64,000 nt of DNA from NCBI GenBank assembly GCA_002339675.1, contig DDKB01000002.1:35647-99646 (forward strand), in the 5' to 3' direction. The stretch is from Stutzerimonas stutzeri (GTDB taxonomy: Bacteria; Pseudomonadota; Gammaproteobacteria; Pseudomonadales; Pseudomonadaceae). The position numbers were made by a program, and so were the translations under genes. Of the stretch, positions 7,558-16,961 are shown piece after piece. Position 1 is the stretch's first letter, and each line of letters begins with the position of its first letter. The notes under the pieces are model-generated. The model was not told where the DNA came from, searched no databases, and saw only the letters and a program-made list of their open reading frames with translations.

Positions 7558-8841
7558 TCAGGCGTAATAGTCCACCAGCCCGCGGCCACCCGTGGCGCGG
7601 CTGCTGCCAATCTCCAGGCTGCCGCGCACGACCTCCTCGTCGCCGGCCACCGCCGATCCCGCGCCCCGCCGGCCGCGTCCATCCCCGTCACCGCCTCCTT
7701 CGCCACGCCAGCCGCGGGACTGGTCAGAGACGTTGACGTCCATGCTCATGCCCTGCTGGGTGAACATGTCGCGCAACCGCTGCATCTGGCCTTCCAGCGC
7801 GTCGCGTACGCCGGCGTGAGGGCTCATGAACGTGACCTGGGCCTGGTCCTTGTTCATGTCGATGCGAACCTCCATGCGCCCCAGCTCGGCCGGATCCAGC
7901 TGAATTTCCGCCGACTTGAGGTTCTGGCTCGACAACCACATAACCCGGTCGACCACCGCCTCGCTCCAGCCGGACTGCTGCATCTGGACCGGCTGGCCCG
8001 GCACCAGGGTCGGCCGCGCCGTCTGCAGCACCTGGTTCTGCTGGGTGATCGCCTGAGTCAGCGGACTGAGGCGGTTGAGCGCCGAGTCGCCAGCCTCCGT
8101 GCGGCTCTCGCCTGGCGCCGTGAGACTGTCCAGCACGTCGCCGAAGTCCGGCTCCAGCGACGAGTCCTCGGCGTCCTTGCCCAGCGTTTCGCCCAAGACC
8201 AGCTCGTCGGCGGGCAGCGCTTGTGCCGCATCGGCACTGGCATCGGGCGCCTGCCCGGGCAGCAACGAAACGCTGCCGCCCTTCTGACCGCCTGGCTCGA
8301 TGCCCGCCGTGCGGGTCGCGACCGTCGCGGCCTGCGCATCGCCATCCGGCGTCGCCGCCGCGGACGTCAACGACAGATTCGCGAGCAGCGCCTCACCGGT
8401 GACCGCCGGGTCCTCGGGCAGGGCCTCGGTCGTCTCGGCTGGCGCACTGCCGCCCATGCCGAACAGCAGCAGGGGATCGAGCTCGGCCTCGAGCCCGTCC
8501 TCAGTGCCGTCTTGCGCACCTTCGCCGGTGTCGGACCCGGCGTCAGCGGTCGCCTCGACAGGCAACTCCTTGCCGTCTTCGGTGGCGGCCGGCGCATCCG
8601 TGCCGCCCGCCTCGTCGGTTTCCTGACTCGGCTTGTCGGCCACCGGCTTGTCGCGGGCGGGCTTGGCAGCCGCCTGCTGGGGCTCGGCAGGCTTGACCTG
8701 ACGCTCGCGGGCATAGACGTTGGCAAAGCTGGAAGGCTCGTCCCGGCTGGGTTGCGTGGCGGGTCTGGCCGCGGCGCCGGCGGCTTTGGCAACCGCAGCC
8801 GGTGCCTTGAGGTTGAGCAACAGATCAGGTGAGACAGCCAT
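7558..8841 (-). CDS. fliK: Flagellar hook-length control protein FliK
   Basis: A 427-residue secreted ruler protein that sets hook length and triggers the FlhB substrate switch. The first roughly 270 residues are low-complexity (Ala, Glu, Asp, Pro rich), as usual for FliK. The conserved hook-length domain follows, with WSEAVVDRVMWLSSQNLKSA, LDPAELGRMEVRI and VTFMSPHAGVRDALE. The tail after this is Gly/Arg/Asp-rich and ends in ATGGRGLVDYYA. The start MAVSPDLLLNLKAP at 8841 was chosen because upstream codons encode non-FliK-like sequence. It is the last gene of the fliE-led operon and is followed by a terminator. Confidence 0.93.
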   Translation of the reverse strand: MAVSPDLLLNLKAPAAVAKAAGAAARPATQPSRDEPSSFANVYARERQVKPAEPQQAAAKPARDKPVADKPSQETDEAGGTDAPAATEDGKELPVEATADAGSDTGEGAQDGTEDGLEAELDPLLLFGMGGSAPAETTEALPEDPAVTGEALLANLSLTSAAATPDGDAQAATVATRTAGIEPGGQKGGSVSLLPGQAPDASADAAQALPADELVLGETLGKDAEDSSLEPDFGDVLDSLTAPGESRTEAGDSALNRLSPLTQAITQQNQVLQTARPTLVPGQPVQMQQSGWSEAVVDRVMWLSSQNLKSAEIQLDPAELGRMEVRIDMNKDQAQVTFMSPHAGVRDALEGQMQRLRDMFTQQGMSMDVNVSDQSRGWRGEGGGDGDGRGRRGAGSAVAGDEEVVRGSLEIGSSRATGGRGLVDYYA

Positions 8842-8980
8842 GGGTCGTTCCGCTGGAAAGGTTGACGTGACTTGACTTAAGCAAGCTCCACGCCAACTCG
8901 GATGCTGCCGGGTCGACGGGCGTCGCCGCGACTGCAAGCGCCAATAAAACAGCGGCGCCAGGAGGCAGCCCTGCCGCGCC

Positions 8981-9334
8981 TTAGCCGCGTGTCTTCCAGC
9001 GCTGGCGCTCGGCGCGATAAAGAATCCGCACAATGGCGAATTCGCGCTCGATCCGCTCGATCAGCTCGGGCGCAGCCTCGAGCTGTTCGCGGCGGGCGCT
9101 CTCCTCCAGCTCGCGGCACAGTTCAGCGAGCAGCGTGGCGCCCATGTTGCTGCAACTGCCCTTGAAGCTGTGCGCGGCCTGGCGCAGGTCGTCCGCCTGG
9201 CCCGCCTCGGTGGCCGCCTGCAACAGGCGCAGGCGCTCTTCCGAGTCGACCAGAAAGGTGTCCAGCAGCACCGGGTACTCCGCGTCCATCACATCCTGCA
9301 GCACCGCCAGTACACGGTTGTCGAGATGATCCAC
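8981..9334 (-). CDS. hptB: HptB-like histidine phosphotransfer protein
   Basis: A 117-residue stand-alone Hpt domain. The phospho-acceptor is His55 in the motif AHSFKGSCSNMGA, which matches Pseudomonas HptB very well. HptB passes phosphate from hybrid kinases to the response regulator HsbR and so controls the HsbA partner switch affecting motility and biofilm. The start is a GTG at 9334 with AGGAG eight bases upstream. The regulator and antagonist genes lie directly upstream in the same operon. The name is by homology to the P. aeruginosa system. Confidence 0.88.
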   Translation of the reverse strand: MDHLDNRVLAVLQDVMDAEYPVLLDTFLVDSEERLRLLQAATEAGQADDLRQAAHSFKGSCSNMGATLLAELCRELEESARREQLEAAPELIERIEREFAIVRILYRAERQRWKTRG

Positions 9335-9362
9335 GGCTCAGCTCCTGGCCGGAAACGGCGGA

Positions 9363-11069
9363 TTATGCATGAGCGCCCCAATGAAACTCCACGCTCAGGC
9401 GCCTGCCGTCCGGCTCCCAGTAGAAGCGTTCGCTCAGCTGGTGAATCATGCGCAGCCCGCGCCCACCCAGGCACTCGGCGCTGTACTGCCGGTCCAGGGT
9501 GGCCTGCACGTCGAAGCCGGAGCCGCTGTCGCGCACGACGATGCACAACACGCCGCTGGGGCCATCGGACTTGACGCTCAGCTCGATAGCGACGAAGCCC
9601 TGCTCAAGCGCCTCAAGCCGCTGCCGGCGGGCCTCGTAGTAGGCCGAGAAGCCCTGTGCGTCGCACTTCATCGCTGAATCGAGGTGCAGCACGCCGTGCT
9701 CCAACGCGTTGGAATAGAGCTCGGTGAGCACCGTGTAGATGATGCCGGCGCGGTGGCGCAGCGGAGCGATCTGCAACAGCAGCTGCATCGCCATCGGCAG
9801 CGGATTGGCCTGTCGCAGGCTGCTGGGCCGCAGTTCGAACGCAGTGCTCCAGTCCCTGGCCCGCAGCGCCTTGGCGCCCAGCGGATAGGGTTCGAGCGGT
9901 TGCACGGCCAGCGGTGGCCGTTCGGCGAGCACGCTCACTTCCACCAGGCTGAGGTCGTCAAGGATTTGACCATGGAAGGCGTGCAGCGCGGCCTGGATCT
10001 CGTCGAGCAATGCCGAGGGTTCCCGGTTGGCCTCCAGTACCTCCAGCAGCCGTCCCTCGCCGAACAGCTCGTTATCGGCGTTGAAGCTTTCCAGCACGCC
10101 GTCGGAGAGCAGCAGCAGGCGATCGCCGACGGCCAGCGGCAGGGTCTCGAAACTGTCGTCAAAACTCGACGCCTCGCGCACGCCCAGCGGCAGGTGCCGC
10201 GAGGGCAACGCCACTAGTGCACGGCTGCCGGCCTTGAGCAGGTAGCCATCGGGCAGCCCGCCGTTCCACACCCGCAGCGAGCCCTGCTCGAGGTTGATAT
10301 CCAGCAGCGTGGCGCAGCAGAACATCTCCACCGGCAGGATCAGCTTCAGCTTGGCGTTGATCTCGCGAAGGATCTCGTTGCTGGTGTAGCCCTTGGCGGT
10401 CATCCCGTAGAAGGTCTCGGCCAGTGGCATCGCGCCGATGGCCGCCGGCAGCCCGTGGCCGGTGAAATCCCCGAGCAGCACGAACATGCGCCCGGCCGGC
10501 GCCTGTGCCGCCAGCAGCAAGTCGCCGTTGAACAGCGCGCGCGGCGATTGCCGGTAGCGGATGTTAGGCGCGTTGAGGCAGCCGGCATGGGCCACCTTGT
10601 CGAAGATCGCCTTGGCCGCGCGCTGTTCGTCCAGCAACTGCTGGTTGCGCCGGGCGATCAGGTCACGCTGCTCCAGCACTGTGGCCTGCAACCGGCGCAG
10701 GCGGTGCATGGCCTGGATCTTGGCTTCGAGGATAATCGGGTTATAGGGCTTGGCGATGAAGTCATCGCCGCCCGCCTCGAGGCAACGCACCAGCGCTTCG
10801 TGCTCGGTCAGCGAGGTCAGGAAGATGATCGGCACCAGCTCGTTGCCGGCCAGGCGCTTGATTTGCCGGGCCGCCTCGAAACCGTCCATCACCGGCATCA
10901 GCGCGTCCATCAGGACCAGTTGCGGACGCTCGCTCTCGAACCGCCGCACGGCTTCGGCACCATTGGAGGCGGTGGTGACCCGGTGCCCCTGGCGGCCAAC
11001 AATCGCCGCCAGCAGCATGCGATCGGCCGCACCATCCTCGGCGATGAGTATGGATAGCCGGCGAGGCAT
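9363..11069 (-). CDS. hsbR: HsbR-like response regulator with PP2C phosphatase and anti-sigma-type kinase domains
   Basis: A 568-residue, three-part protein. An N-terminal receiver domain (about 1-125) has acceptor Asp55 in LVLMDALMPVMDGF and the FIAKPYNP lysine. A central SpoIIE/PP2C phosphatase domain (about 180-390) contains LLGDFTGHGLPAAI, WNGGLPDGYL and LLSDGVLE. A C-terminal GHKL kinase domain (about 415-568) contains LTELYSNALEHGVL and VRDSGSGFD. This matches HsbR of Pseudomonas, which phosphorylates or dephosphorylates the antagonist HsbA depending on HptB input. It lies one codon from the hsbA-like gene stop and 28 bases before hptB. Confidence 0.9.
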   Translation of the reverse strand: MPRRLSILIAEDGAADRMLLAAIVGRQGHRVTTASNGAEAVRRFESERPQLVLMDALMPVMDGFEAARQIKRLAGNELVPIIFLTSLTEHEALVRCLEAGGDDFIAKPYNPIILEAKIQAMHRLRRLQATVLEQRDLIARRNQQLLDEQRAAKAIFDKVAHAGCLNAPNIRYRQSPRALFNGDLLLAAQAPAGRMFVLLGDFTGHGLPAAIGAMPLAETFYGMTAKGYTSNEILREINAKLKLILPVEMFCCATLLDINLEQGSLRVWNGGLPDGYLLKAGSRALVALPSRHLPLGVREASSFDDSFETLPLAVGDRLLLLSDGVLESFNADNELFGEGRLLEVLEANREPSALLDEIQAALHAFHGQILDDLSLVEVSVLAERPPLAVQPLEPYPLGAKALRARDWSTAFELRPSSLRQANPLPMAMQLLLQIAPLRHRAGIIYTVLTELYSNALEHGVLHLDSAMKCDAQGFSAYYEARRQRLEALEQGFVAIELSVKSDGPSGVLCIVVRDSGSGFDVQATLDRQYSAECLGGRGLRMIHQLSERFYWEPDGRRLSVEFHWGAHA

Positions 11070-11375
11070 TCAGGAGATGGCGAACAGTTGTTCGAAATTC
11101 GACACCGAAAGCACCTTGCGCACGGCCGCGTTGCAATGGGTCAGGCGGATGTCGGCCTCGTCACCGCCGGCGTGGTCGCGCAGCAGCAGCAACATGCCGA
11201 GCGCCGAGCTGTCCAGGTAGGTCGCGCCGTCCAGGTCGACGACATAGCGCCGCGGCGTCGCGGCGAGCCGCTGGTAGGCGTCGCGAAAGGCCTGGTGGGT
11301 GTTGAAGTCGAAGCGCCCCTGGATGGAGATCGTCAGCTGCTCCCCATCCGCCGACAGCCGTGAACTGATGGTCAT
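11070..11375 (-). CDS. hsbA: HsbA-like anti-anti-sigma factor (STAS domain)
   Basis: A 101-residue STAS protein. The phosphorylation motif is DSSALGML, with Ser56/Ser57 following Asp55; the family phosphosite is the first or second of these serines. In P. aeruginosa HsbA unphosphorylated binds FlgM (favouring flagella) and phosphorylated supports a diguanylate cyclase. A strong CAGGAG lies ahead of the ATG. A 163-base gap (11376-11538) separates it from fliJ; I see no convincing promoter there. The stop directly adjoins the ATG of hsbR, indicating co-translation. Confidence 0.88.
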   Translation of the reverse strand: MTISSRLSADGEQLTISIQGRFDFNTHQAFRDAYQRLAATPRRYVVDLDGATYLDSSALGMLLLLRDHAGGDEADIRLTHCNAAVRKVLSVSNFEQLFAIS

Positions 11376-11538
11376 CTAGCACTCCTGTTGCAAAACGGTA
11401 ACGTGGCGGCCGCGACGGCGGAAGGTTGCTGACGGATCGAACCGACGCGCGGGCCAACCGGCACCGCAGCGCCGGACGGCATCGCCCGGGCACGCAAGTG
11501 AAGGAAGATTTAGCACCCAACGCCCGCTACAGCAAGCT

Positions 11539-11991
11539 TCATTCCTGTCTGCTCCGGCCTGCCAGGCGCTGGGAAAACTCGTCGAGGATCTTTTGCTCGC
11601 GCTTGTCGGCGGCGGTGCGCGCCTCTTGCAGATAGCGTTCTACCAGTTTGCGCAGACCATCGAGCCGGGCGCGGCGCTGGGTCCACTGCTCGCGCAGCTT
11701 GTCGAGGTTGTTGCGGTGCCAGTCGACGCTGCGCTGCTGCTGGCCGATGGCCGACTCGAGCTGGGAGAGAAATCGCTGGTAGTTCATCAGCCACTGGCCG
11801 GACACGCCCTGGCTGCCCTGGCTCAGCCACTGCTGCTGGTAATCGCTGAAATACTGGCGCAGCTCCCCGAGCTTGGCCTCGGCCTGGGCGACCTGGGCCT
11901 GGCCCTGGCCGAACAGCCGGGCTGCCTCGCGCTCGGCACGCTCGGCCATGTCGATGACCGGCGCCAGACGCGCCGCACGGCTCGCGGGCAA
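11539..11991 (-). CDS. fliJ: Flagellar export chaperone FliJ
   Basis: A 150-residue, mostly helical coiled-coil protein rich in Gln, Arg, Glu and Leu. The N-terminus SRAARLAPVIDMAERAEREA matches pseudomonad FliJ. It forms the stalk of the FliHIJ ATPase complex and helps load chaperones. The most likely start is a TTG at 11991, three bases after the fliI stop; no ATG or GTG upstream keeps the conserved N-terminus. The translation of the terminal SRRAD-type tail ends GRSRQE. Confidence 0.92.
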   Translation of the reverse strand: MPASRAARLAPVIDMAERAEREAARLFGQGQAQVAQAEAKLGELRQYFSDYQQQWLSQGSQGVSGQWLMNYQRFLSQLESAIGQQQRSVDWHRNNLDKLREQWTQRRARLDGLRKLVERYLQEARTAADKREQKILDEFSQRLAGRSRQE

Positions 11992-11994
11992 GGG

Positions 11995-13353
11995 TTAGCT
12001 CGCTGCCTTCGGGTTGAACACGCTGACCAGCAGCGCCTCGCTTTGCGTCAGATGCTCGGCCTCGTCGAGGCTCTGACGCAGGTAGCGCACCATCTCCGCC
12101 TGCCGAGCGATAGCCAGGTCGGTCTCCGGATCGCCACCGGGCACGTAGGCGCCCACGCTGATCAGGTCGCGACTCTGTTGAAAACGCGACCAGAGCTGCT
12201 TGAAGCGCTGGGCGTTGCGCATATGTTCGGCGCTGACGACCTGCGGCATGACCCGGCTGATGGAAGCCTCGATGTCGATGGCAGGATAGTGCCCCTCCTC
12301 AGCCAGGCGGCGAGACAGCACAAAGTGCCCGTCGAGTACACCACGCGCGGCGTCGGCGATCGGGTCCTGCTGGTCGTCGCCCTCGGACAGCACGGTATAG
12401 AACGCGGTGATCGAACCGCCGCCCTCCTCCGCGTTGCCGGCGCGCTCCACCAGGCTCGGCAGCTTGGCGAATACCGACGGCGGGTAGCCCTTAGTCGCCG
12501 GCGGCTCACCGATGGCCAGGGCGATTTCGCGCTGGGCCTGGGCGAAACGGGTCAGCGAGTCCATCAGCAGCAGCACGTTCTTACCCTTGTCGCGGAAGTA
12601 TTCGGCGATGCGGGTGCAGTACATTGCGGCGCGCAGGCGCATCAGCGGCGCGTCATCGGCTGGCGAGGCGACCACTACCGAGCGCTTGATGCTTTCTTCG
12701 GTGAGGATGTTCTCGATGAACTCCTTGACCTCGCGGCCCCGCTCACCGATCAGCCCGACCACGATGATGTCGGCCTCGGTGAAGCGCGTCATCATGCCGA
12801 GCAGCACCGATTTACCCACGCCGGTCCCGGCGAACAGGCCGAGGCGCTGGCCGCGACCCACGGTGAGCAGGCCGTTGATGCTGCGGATGCCGACGTCCAG
12901 CGGCACGCTGATGGGGTGGCGCTTGAGCGGGTTGATCACCGGCCCATCCATCGGCACCCAATCCTCGGCCTTCATCCCGCCCTTGCCGTCCAACGCGCGG
13001 CCGGCGCCGTCGAGCACGCGGCCGAGCATCGAGGTGCCCATGGGCAGACGGCCGGTGTTGGCCAGCGGCACGACGCGAGCGCCTGGTGCAATGCCCGCGA
13101 GGCTGCCGACCGGCATGAGGTACAGCTTGCCGCTGGAGAAGCCCATGACTTCCGCCTCGACCTGAGTCGGGTGGTAGCTGTCCTCGTTGATCACCAGGCA
13201 GCGACTGCCCACGGCGGCGCGCAGGCCCTCGGCTTCCAGCGTCAGGCCGACCATGCGCAGCAGGCGGCCTTCTAGAATCGGCTGGCTGGGCAGCCGGATC
13301 GCCTCGCCGTAGGTGTCGAAGCGCTTGGCGAAGCTGGTGCGTTCAAGGCGCAT
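11995..13353 (-). CDS. fliI: Flagellum-specific ATPase FliI
   Basis: A 452-residue hexameric ATPase that energises substrate unloading in the flagellar type III secretion system. The Walker A motif is AGTGVGKS (lysine 181), the Walker B region is NVLLLMDSLTRFAQ, and the type III ATPase signature PPSVFAKLPSLVERAG is intact. The later block SISRVMPQVV is also typical. It overlaps the fliH end by 11 bases and ends three bases before fliJ. Confidence 0.97.
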   Translation of the reverse strand: MRLERTSFAKRFDTYGEAIRLPSQPILEGRLLRMVGLTLEAEGLRAAVGSRCLVINEDSYHPTQVEAEVMGFSSGKLYLMPVGSLAGIAPGARVVPLANTGRLPMGTSMLGRVLDGAGRALDGKGGMKAEDWVPMDGPVINPLKRHPISVPLDVGIRSINGLLTVGRGQRLGLFAGTGVGKSVLLGMMTRFTEADIIVVGLIGERGREVKEFIENILTEESIKRSVVVASPADDAPLMRLRAAMYCTRIAEYFRDKGKNVLLLMDSLTRFAQAQREIALAIGEPPATKGYPPSVFAKLPSLVERAGNAEEGGGSITAFYTVLSEGDDQQDPIADAARGVLDGHFVLSRRLAEEGHYPAIDIEASISRVMPQVVSAEHMRNAQRFKQLWSRFQQSRDLISVGAYVPGGDPETDLAIARQAEMVRYLRQSLDEAEHLTQSEALLVSVFNPKAAS

Positions 13354-14134
13354 CGGATGGCTCCACGCCAGGGTTCAGCTCCAGATGCAGATCGGCCTCC
13401 GGCGGGCTGGTGGCGTTTTCTCGCTGCTGTTCGAACAGCTGCTTGATGGCCTGCGCCAGGCGCGTCTCGATGCTCGCGTCGATGCGGCTCTGCTCGGTCT
13501 CGATACGGCAGCCGCCGGGCAGCAGGTCGCTGTCCTCGACGATTTTCCAGGTTTCTTCGTGGCGCTCGCGCAGGGCTTTGACCAGGTCGAAATCCTGCGG
13601 GTTGATGTAGATGCGCACGTTGCTGGCGCCCATCGGCAGCAGCTTGAGCGCCTCGCGCAGTACCTGGCGGATCTGGCTGGAATCGATCAGCAGGTCGCGC
13701 TGGATCACCTCACGCGCCAGCTGGCTGACCAGGGTGACCATGGCGTGCTCGAGATTGCGGTCCTGGTCGGCGATGGGCTCGAGCAACTGCGCCATCAGCC
13801 GCTCCAGATTCTCGAGCCGGGGCGCCAGGGCGGCGTCTGCCTCCTGGCGCGCCTTGAGCTGGCCGGCATGGAAACCGTCCTTCTCGCCGGTGCTGAAGCC
13901 TTCGTTGTAGGCCTCCTGACGGATGGCCTCGAGCTCGTCCAGCGTCAGCGGTTTGACTTCCTCGACCGGGACGTCCTCGCTGCGCGACACCTCGTCGACG
14001 ATTTCCGACGCAGGTTCGCCCACCTCCGGCTCGGCCGGCTCGGCGCCCAGCGGGTCGAAGCTCGGCAAGGCCCAGCGGTCGAAGACGTTGACGTCCTTCG
14101 CGCGGATCACATCGCTGGGGTTTTCCTTGGACAT
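13343..14134 (-). CDS. fliH: Flagellar export ATPase regulator FliH
   Basis: A 263-residue protein that binds FliI as a dimer and links it to the C ring. The acidic N-terminal third includes the short VFDRWALPSFDP region with tryptophan typical of FliH. A coiled-coil middle (LARLENLERLMAQLLEPI-like) precedes the conserved C-terminal domain with VTLVSQLAREVIQRDLL and LPGGCRIETEQSRIDASIETRL. It lies 15 bases after fliG and overlaps fliI. Confidence 0.95.
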   Translation of the reverse strand: MSKENPSDVIRAKDVNVFDRWALPSFDPLGAEPAEPEVGEPASEIVDEVSRSEDVPVEEVKPLTLDELEAIRQEAYNEGFSTGEKDGFHAGQLKARQEADAALAPRLENLERLMAQLLEPIADQDRNLEHAMVTLVSQLAREVIQRDLLIDSSQIRQVLREALKLLPMGASNVRIYINPQDFDLVKALRERHEETWKIVEDSDLLPGGCRIETEQSRIDASIETRLAQAIKQLFEQQRENATSPPEADLHLELNPGVEPSDAP

Positions 14135-14149
14135 ATGGCTCGCTTAGCT

Positions 14150-15166
14150 CTAGACCATTTCTTCGCCGCCCTTGCCGCCGAGCACGATCTCGCCGGCTTC
14201 GGCCATGCGACGGGCAATGGTGAGGATTTCCTTCTGGGCGCCTTCGACTTCGCTGACACGCACCGGACCCTTGGCTTCCAGGTCGTCACGCAGCAGTTCG
14301 CCGGCACGTTTGGACATGTTCTTGAAGATCTTTTCCTTGATGGCGTCGTCGGCGCCCTTGAGCGCCAGCACCAGCACGTCCGAGGATACTTCACGCAACA
14401 GCACCTGGATGCCCCGGTCGTCGACATCGGCGAGGTTGTCGAAAACGAACATCAGGTCCTCGATCTGCGACGAGAGGTCCTCGTCCACATCGCGAATGGC
14501 GTCCATCAGCTGGCCTTCGACCGAGCTGTCGAGGTAGTTCATGATGTCCGCCGCGCGCTTGACGCCGCCCAGCGTCGCCCGCGTGGTATTGGCGTTGCCG
14601 GAGAACTGTTTCTCCAGGATCAGGTTCAGCTCCTTCAGCGCCGCCGGCTGCACGGTGTTGAGCGACGACACGCGCAGTACGATGTCGAGCCGTACCTTGT
14701 GGTCGAAGTGCGAAAGCACCTCGCCCGCCTGATCGGGGTCAAGGTAGGCGACGACGATCGCCTGGATCTGTGGGTGCTCGTAGCGGATCACGTCAGCGAC
14801 CGCCCGTGGCTCCATCCACTTGAGGCTGTCCAGGCCGCTGGTGTTGCCGCCGAGCAGAATGCGGTCAATCAAGCCGCCGGCTTTGTCCTCGCCCAGCGCC
14901 TGGGTGAGCATCTTGCGGATATAGCCATCCGAACCGACCCCGAGACTGGTCTGGTCGCCAACAATCTCGACGAACTCGCCCATCACCTGTTCAATCTGGT
15001 TTTTTTGCACGTTGCGCAATTGCGCCATCGCCGTGCCGACCTTCTGCACTTCCTTCGGCCCGAGGTGACGCAGCACCTGTGCGGCATCGGCCTCGCCCAG
15101 CGAGAGCAGCAGGACCGCAGCCTTGTCGACCTTGTTCAGCTTGACGGGATTTCGAGCATCACTCAT
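14150..15166 (-). CDS. fliG: Flagellar motor switch protein FliG
   Basis: A 338-residue C-ring protein that contacts the MS ring and the stator. The N-terminal part has KAAVLLLSLGEADAAQVLRHL, the middle has the EHPQ motif (RYEHPQIQAIVVAYL), and the C-terminal torque domain has the charged helix LMFVFDNLADVDDRGIQVLL. It overlaps the fliF 3' end by eight bases and precedes fliH. The length is normal. Confidence 0.97.
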   Translation of the reverse strand: MSDARNPVKLNKVDKAAVLLLSLGEADAAQVLRHLGPKEVQKVGTAMAQLRNVQKNQIEQVMGEFVEIVGDQTSLGVGSDGYIRKMLTQALGEDKAGGLIDRILLGGNTSGLDSLKWMEPRAVADVIRYEHPQIQAIVVAYLDPDQAGEVLSHFDHKVRLDIVLRVSSLNTVQPAALKELNLILEKQFSGNANTTRATLGGVKRAADIMNYLDSSVEGQLMDAIRDVDEDLSSQIEDLMFVFDNLADVDDRGIQVLLREVSSDVLVLALKGADDAIKEKIFKNMSKRAGELLRDDLEAKGPVRVSEVEGAQKEILTIARRMAEAGEIVLGGKGGEEMV

Positions 15167-16946
15167 CTGCGTTGATCCAATCTTTGACGACCTGAGCCAC
15201 CCGGCCCGGATCTTCGGCTACCAGATTCTTGATGGCATTCAATTGCGCATCGTACCCCTCGGTCGGGCTCGGCAGCAGGATACTCTGCGGCCCGCTCAGG
15301 CTGACCCGATCACTGGCCAGGCCGCCGTCTATGCCATCCATGTCGCCCAGTTCGGTGTCGCCACCGGTGGTCTGCAACTCCTTGCCCTTGCCCGCGTTGG
15401 TCAGGTTGTTCAGCACCGGCCGCAGCACGCCGAACACCAGCACCAGGATGAACAGCACGCCGAGCACCTGCTTGACGATGTCCCAGAACCAGGGTTGTGA
15501 ATAGAACGGTACATCGATGATGCCTTCGTCGAGCGAGTCATCGGCGAACGGCGCGTTGATCACGCTGACGCTGTCGCCCCGGCTGGCGTCGTAGCCGACC
15601 GCGTCCTGCACCAGGCGGGTGAAGCGCGCCAGTTCGTCGGCGGTCCGCGGCACCCGTGTGGTCTGGCCGTCGGCCGAGACCGTCACCTGGTCGTCGAGCA
15701 CCACGGCAACCGACAAGCGACGCAGGCGCCCCTGCTGTTGCTTGGTGTGGCTGATCGAACGATCCAGCTCGTAATTGCGGGTGGCCTGCTCGCGTTTGTC
15801 CGCCGGATACGGCGCCAGCATCGGCTGCCCTGTCGCCGGGTCCATGACCTGCTGGCCATTGGCGTCCAGCAAAGGTTGCCCCGGGGCGATGGCGCCGGCC
15901 GGTGCGGCCTGGGCCGCGGTGGCATTCTGCGGCGCGCTCGCCGGGCCCGGCGGCTGGTTGCTCAGCGCCCCGGGTACGCCCTGCGGGCCGAGGCTGCTCT
16001 GGCGCTGTTCGCTGACGCTCTGCTCGCTGCGCAACGCCGGTTGATCGGGGTTGAAGGTTTCAGAGGTGGACTCGACCGCGCTGAAATCCACGTCCGCCGA
16101 CACTTCGGCCTTGTAGCGGCCGCTACCCAGCACCGGCTGCAGGATGTTGTGCACGCGCTGGGTGTAGAGGCTTTCCATGCGGCGGCTGTAGTCGAACTGC
16201 TTGCCGGCCATGCTCAGCTCGGTGAGCTCCTGCTGGTCGGACAGCAGGTTGCCCTTCTGGTCGACCACGGTGATCTGCGACTTGCCCAGCTCCGGCACAC
16301 TGGTGGCGACCAGGTTGATGATCGCCATCACCTGGCTCGGCTCGAGGCTGCGACCGGGGTACAGCTCGACCAGCACCGAGGCGCTGGGCTTGCGCTCGTC
16401 GCGCACGAACACCGAACTCTTCGGGATCGCCAGGTGCACACGCGCACCCTTCACGTTGTTCAGGCTGGAAATGGTACGGCCCAACTCGCCTTCCAGGCCG
16501 CGGCGATAACGGGTCGCTTCCATGAACTGGCTGGTTCCCAGGCCCTGGTCCTTGTCCAGGATCTCGAAGCCGATATTGCTGTCGGTCGGCGCGATACCGG
16601 CGCTGGCGAGCTTCAGGCGCGCACGGGCCAGGTCATCGGCCTTGACCAGCAGCGCGCCGGAATTGGGCTCGACGGTGTAGGCGATGTCCGCGGCGGCCAG
16701 CGTCTCCATGACCTGGTTGGCGTCCATCCCGGCGAGGCTGCCGAGCAGCGGCCGGTAGTCGGGCTGCTGCGACCAGAGCACCACGGCAAAGCCAATGGCC
16801 ACGCTCGCGGCGAGGCCAACCAGCAGGCCGATCTGGCGCAGCATCGACATCTCGGCGAGATTTTCCAGGAACGACAGGCCCAGCAGCGGCTTCTTCGGGG
16901 CTTCCGAATCGACCGGCACGGGAACCTTGCTAAGTGCTTCAGCCAT
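15159..16946 (-). CDS. fliF: Flagellar MS-ring protein FliF
   Basis: A 595-residue basal-body scaffold in the inner membrane. It has two membrane segments (about residues 38-60 and 470-490) and the YscJ/FliF ring-building domains between (ALLVKADDLARARLKLASAG, GLEGELGRTISSLNNVKGARVHLA). A long Pro/Ala/Gln-rich periplasmic insert is at about 330-390. The C-terminal cytoplasmic FliG-binding tail ends VAQVVKDWINADE. It follows fliE with a 15-base gap. Confidence 0.97.
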   Translation of the reverse strand: MAEALSKVPVPVDSEAPKKPLLGLSFLENLAEMSMLRQIGLLVGLAASVAIGFAVVLWSQQPDYRPLLGSLAGMDANQVMETLAAADIAYTVEPNSGALLVKADDLARARLKLASAGIAPTDSNIGFEILDKDQGLGTSQFMEATRYRRGLEGELGRTISSLNNVKGARVHLAIPKSSVFVRDERKPSASVLVELYPGRSLEPSQVMAIINLVATSVPELGKSQITVVDQKGNLLSDQQELTELSMAGKQFDYSRRMESLYTQRVHNILQPVLGSGRYKAEVSADVDFSAVESTSETFNPDQPALRSEQSVSEQRQSSLGPQGVPGALSNQPPGPASAPQNATAAQAAPAGAIAPGQPLLDANGQQVMDPATGQPMLAPYPADKREQATRNYELDRSISHTKQQQGRLRRLSVAVVLDDQVTVSADGQTTRVPRTADELARFTRLVQDAVGYDASRGDSVSVINAPFADDSLDEGIIDVPFYSQPWFWDIVKQVLGVLFILVLVFGVLRPVLNNLTNAGKGKELQTTGGDTELGDMDGIDGGLASDRVSLSGPQSILLPSPTEGYDAQLNAIKNLVAEDPGRVAQVVKDWINADE

Positions 16947-16961
16947 TGTTCAAACCCTGCC

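Noticed and set aside
5841..7736. 631-codon plus-strand frame opposite fliM and fliL
   Set aside because: It is a GC-rich antisense shadow, rich in His, Gln, Arg and Asp, opposite well-supported flagellar genes.
13313..15175. 620-codon frame opposite fliH and fliG
   Set aside because: Antisense shadow of confident genes; composition not protein-like.
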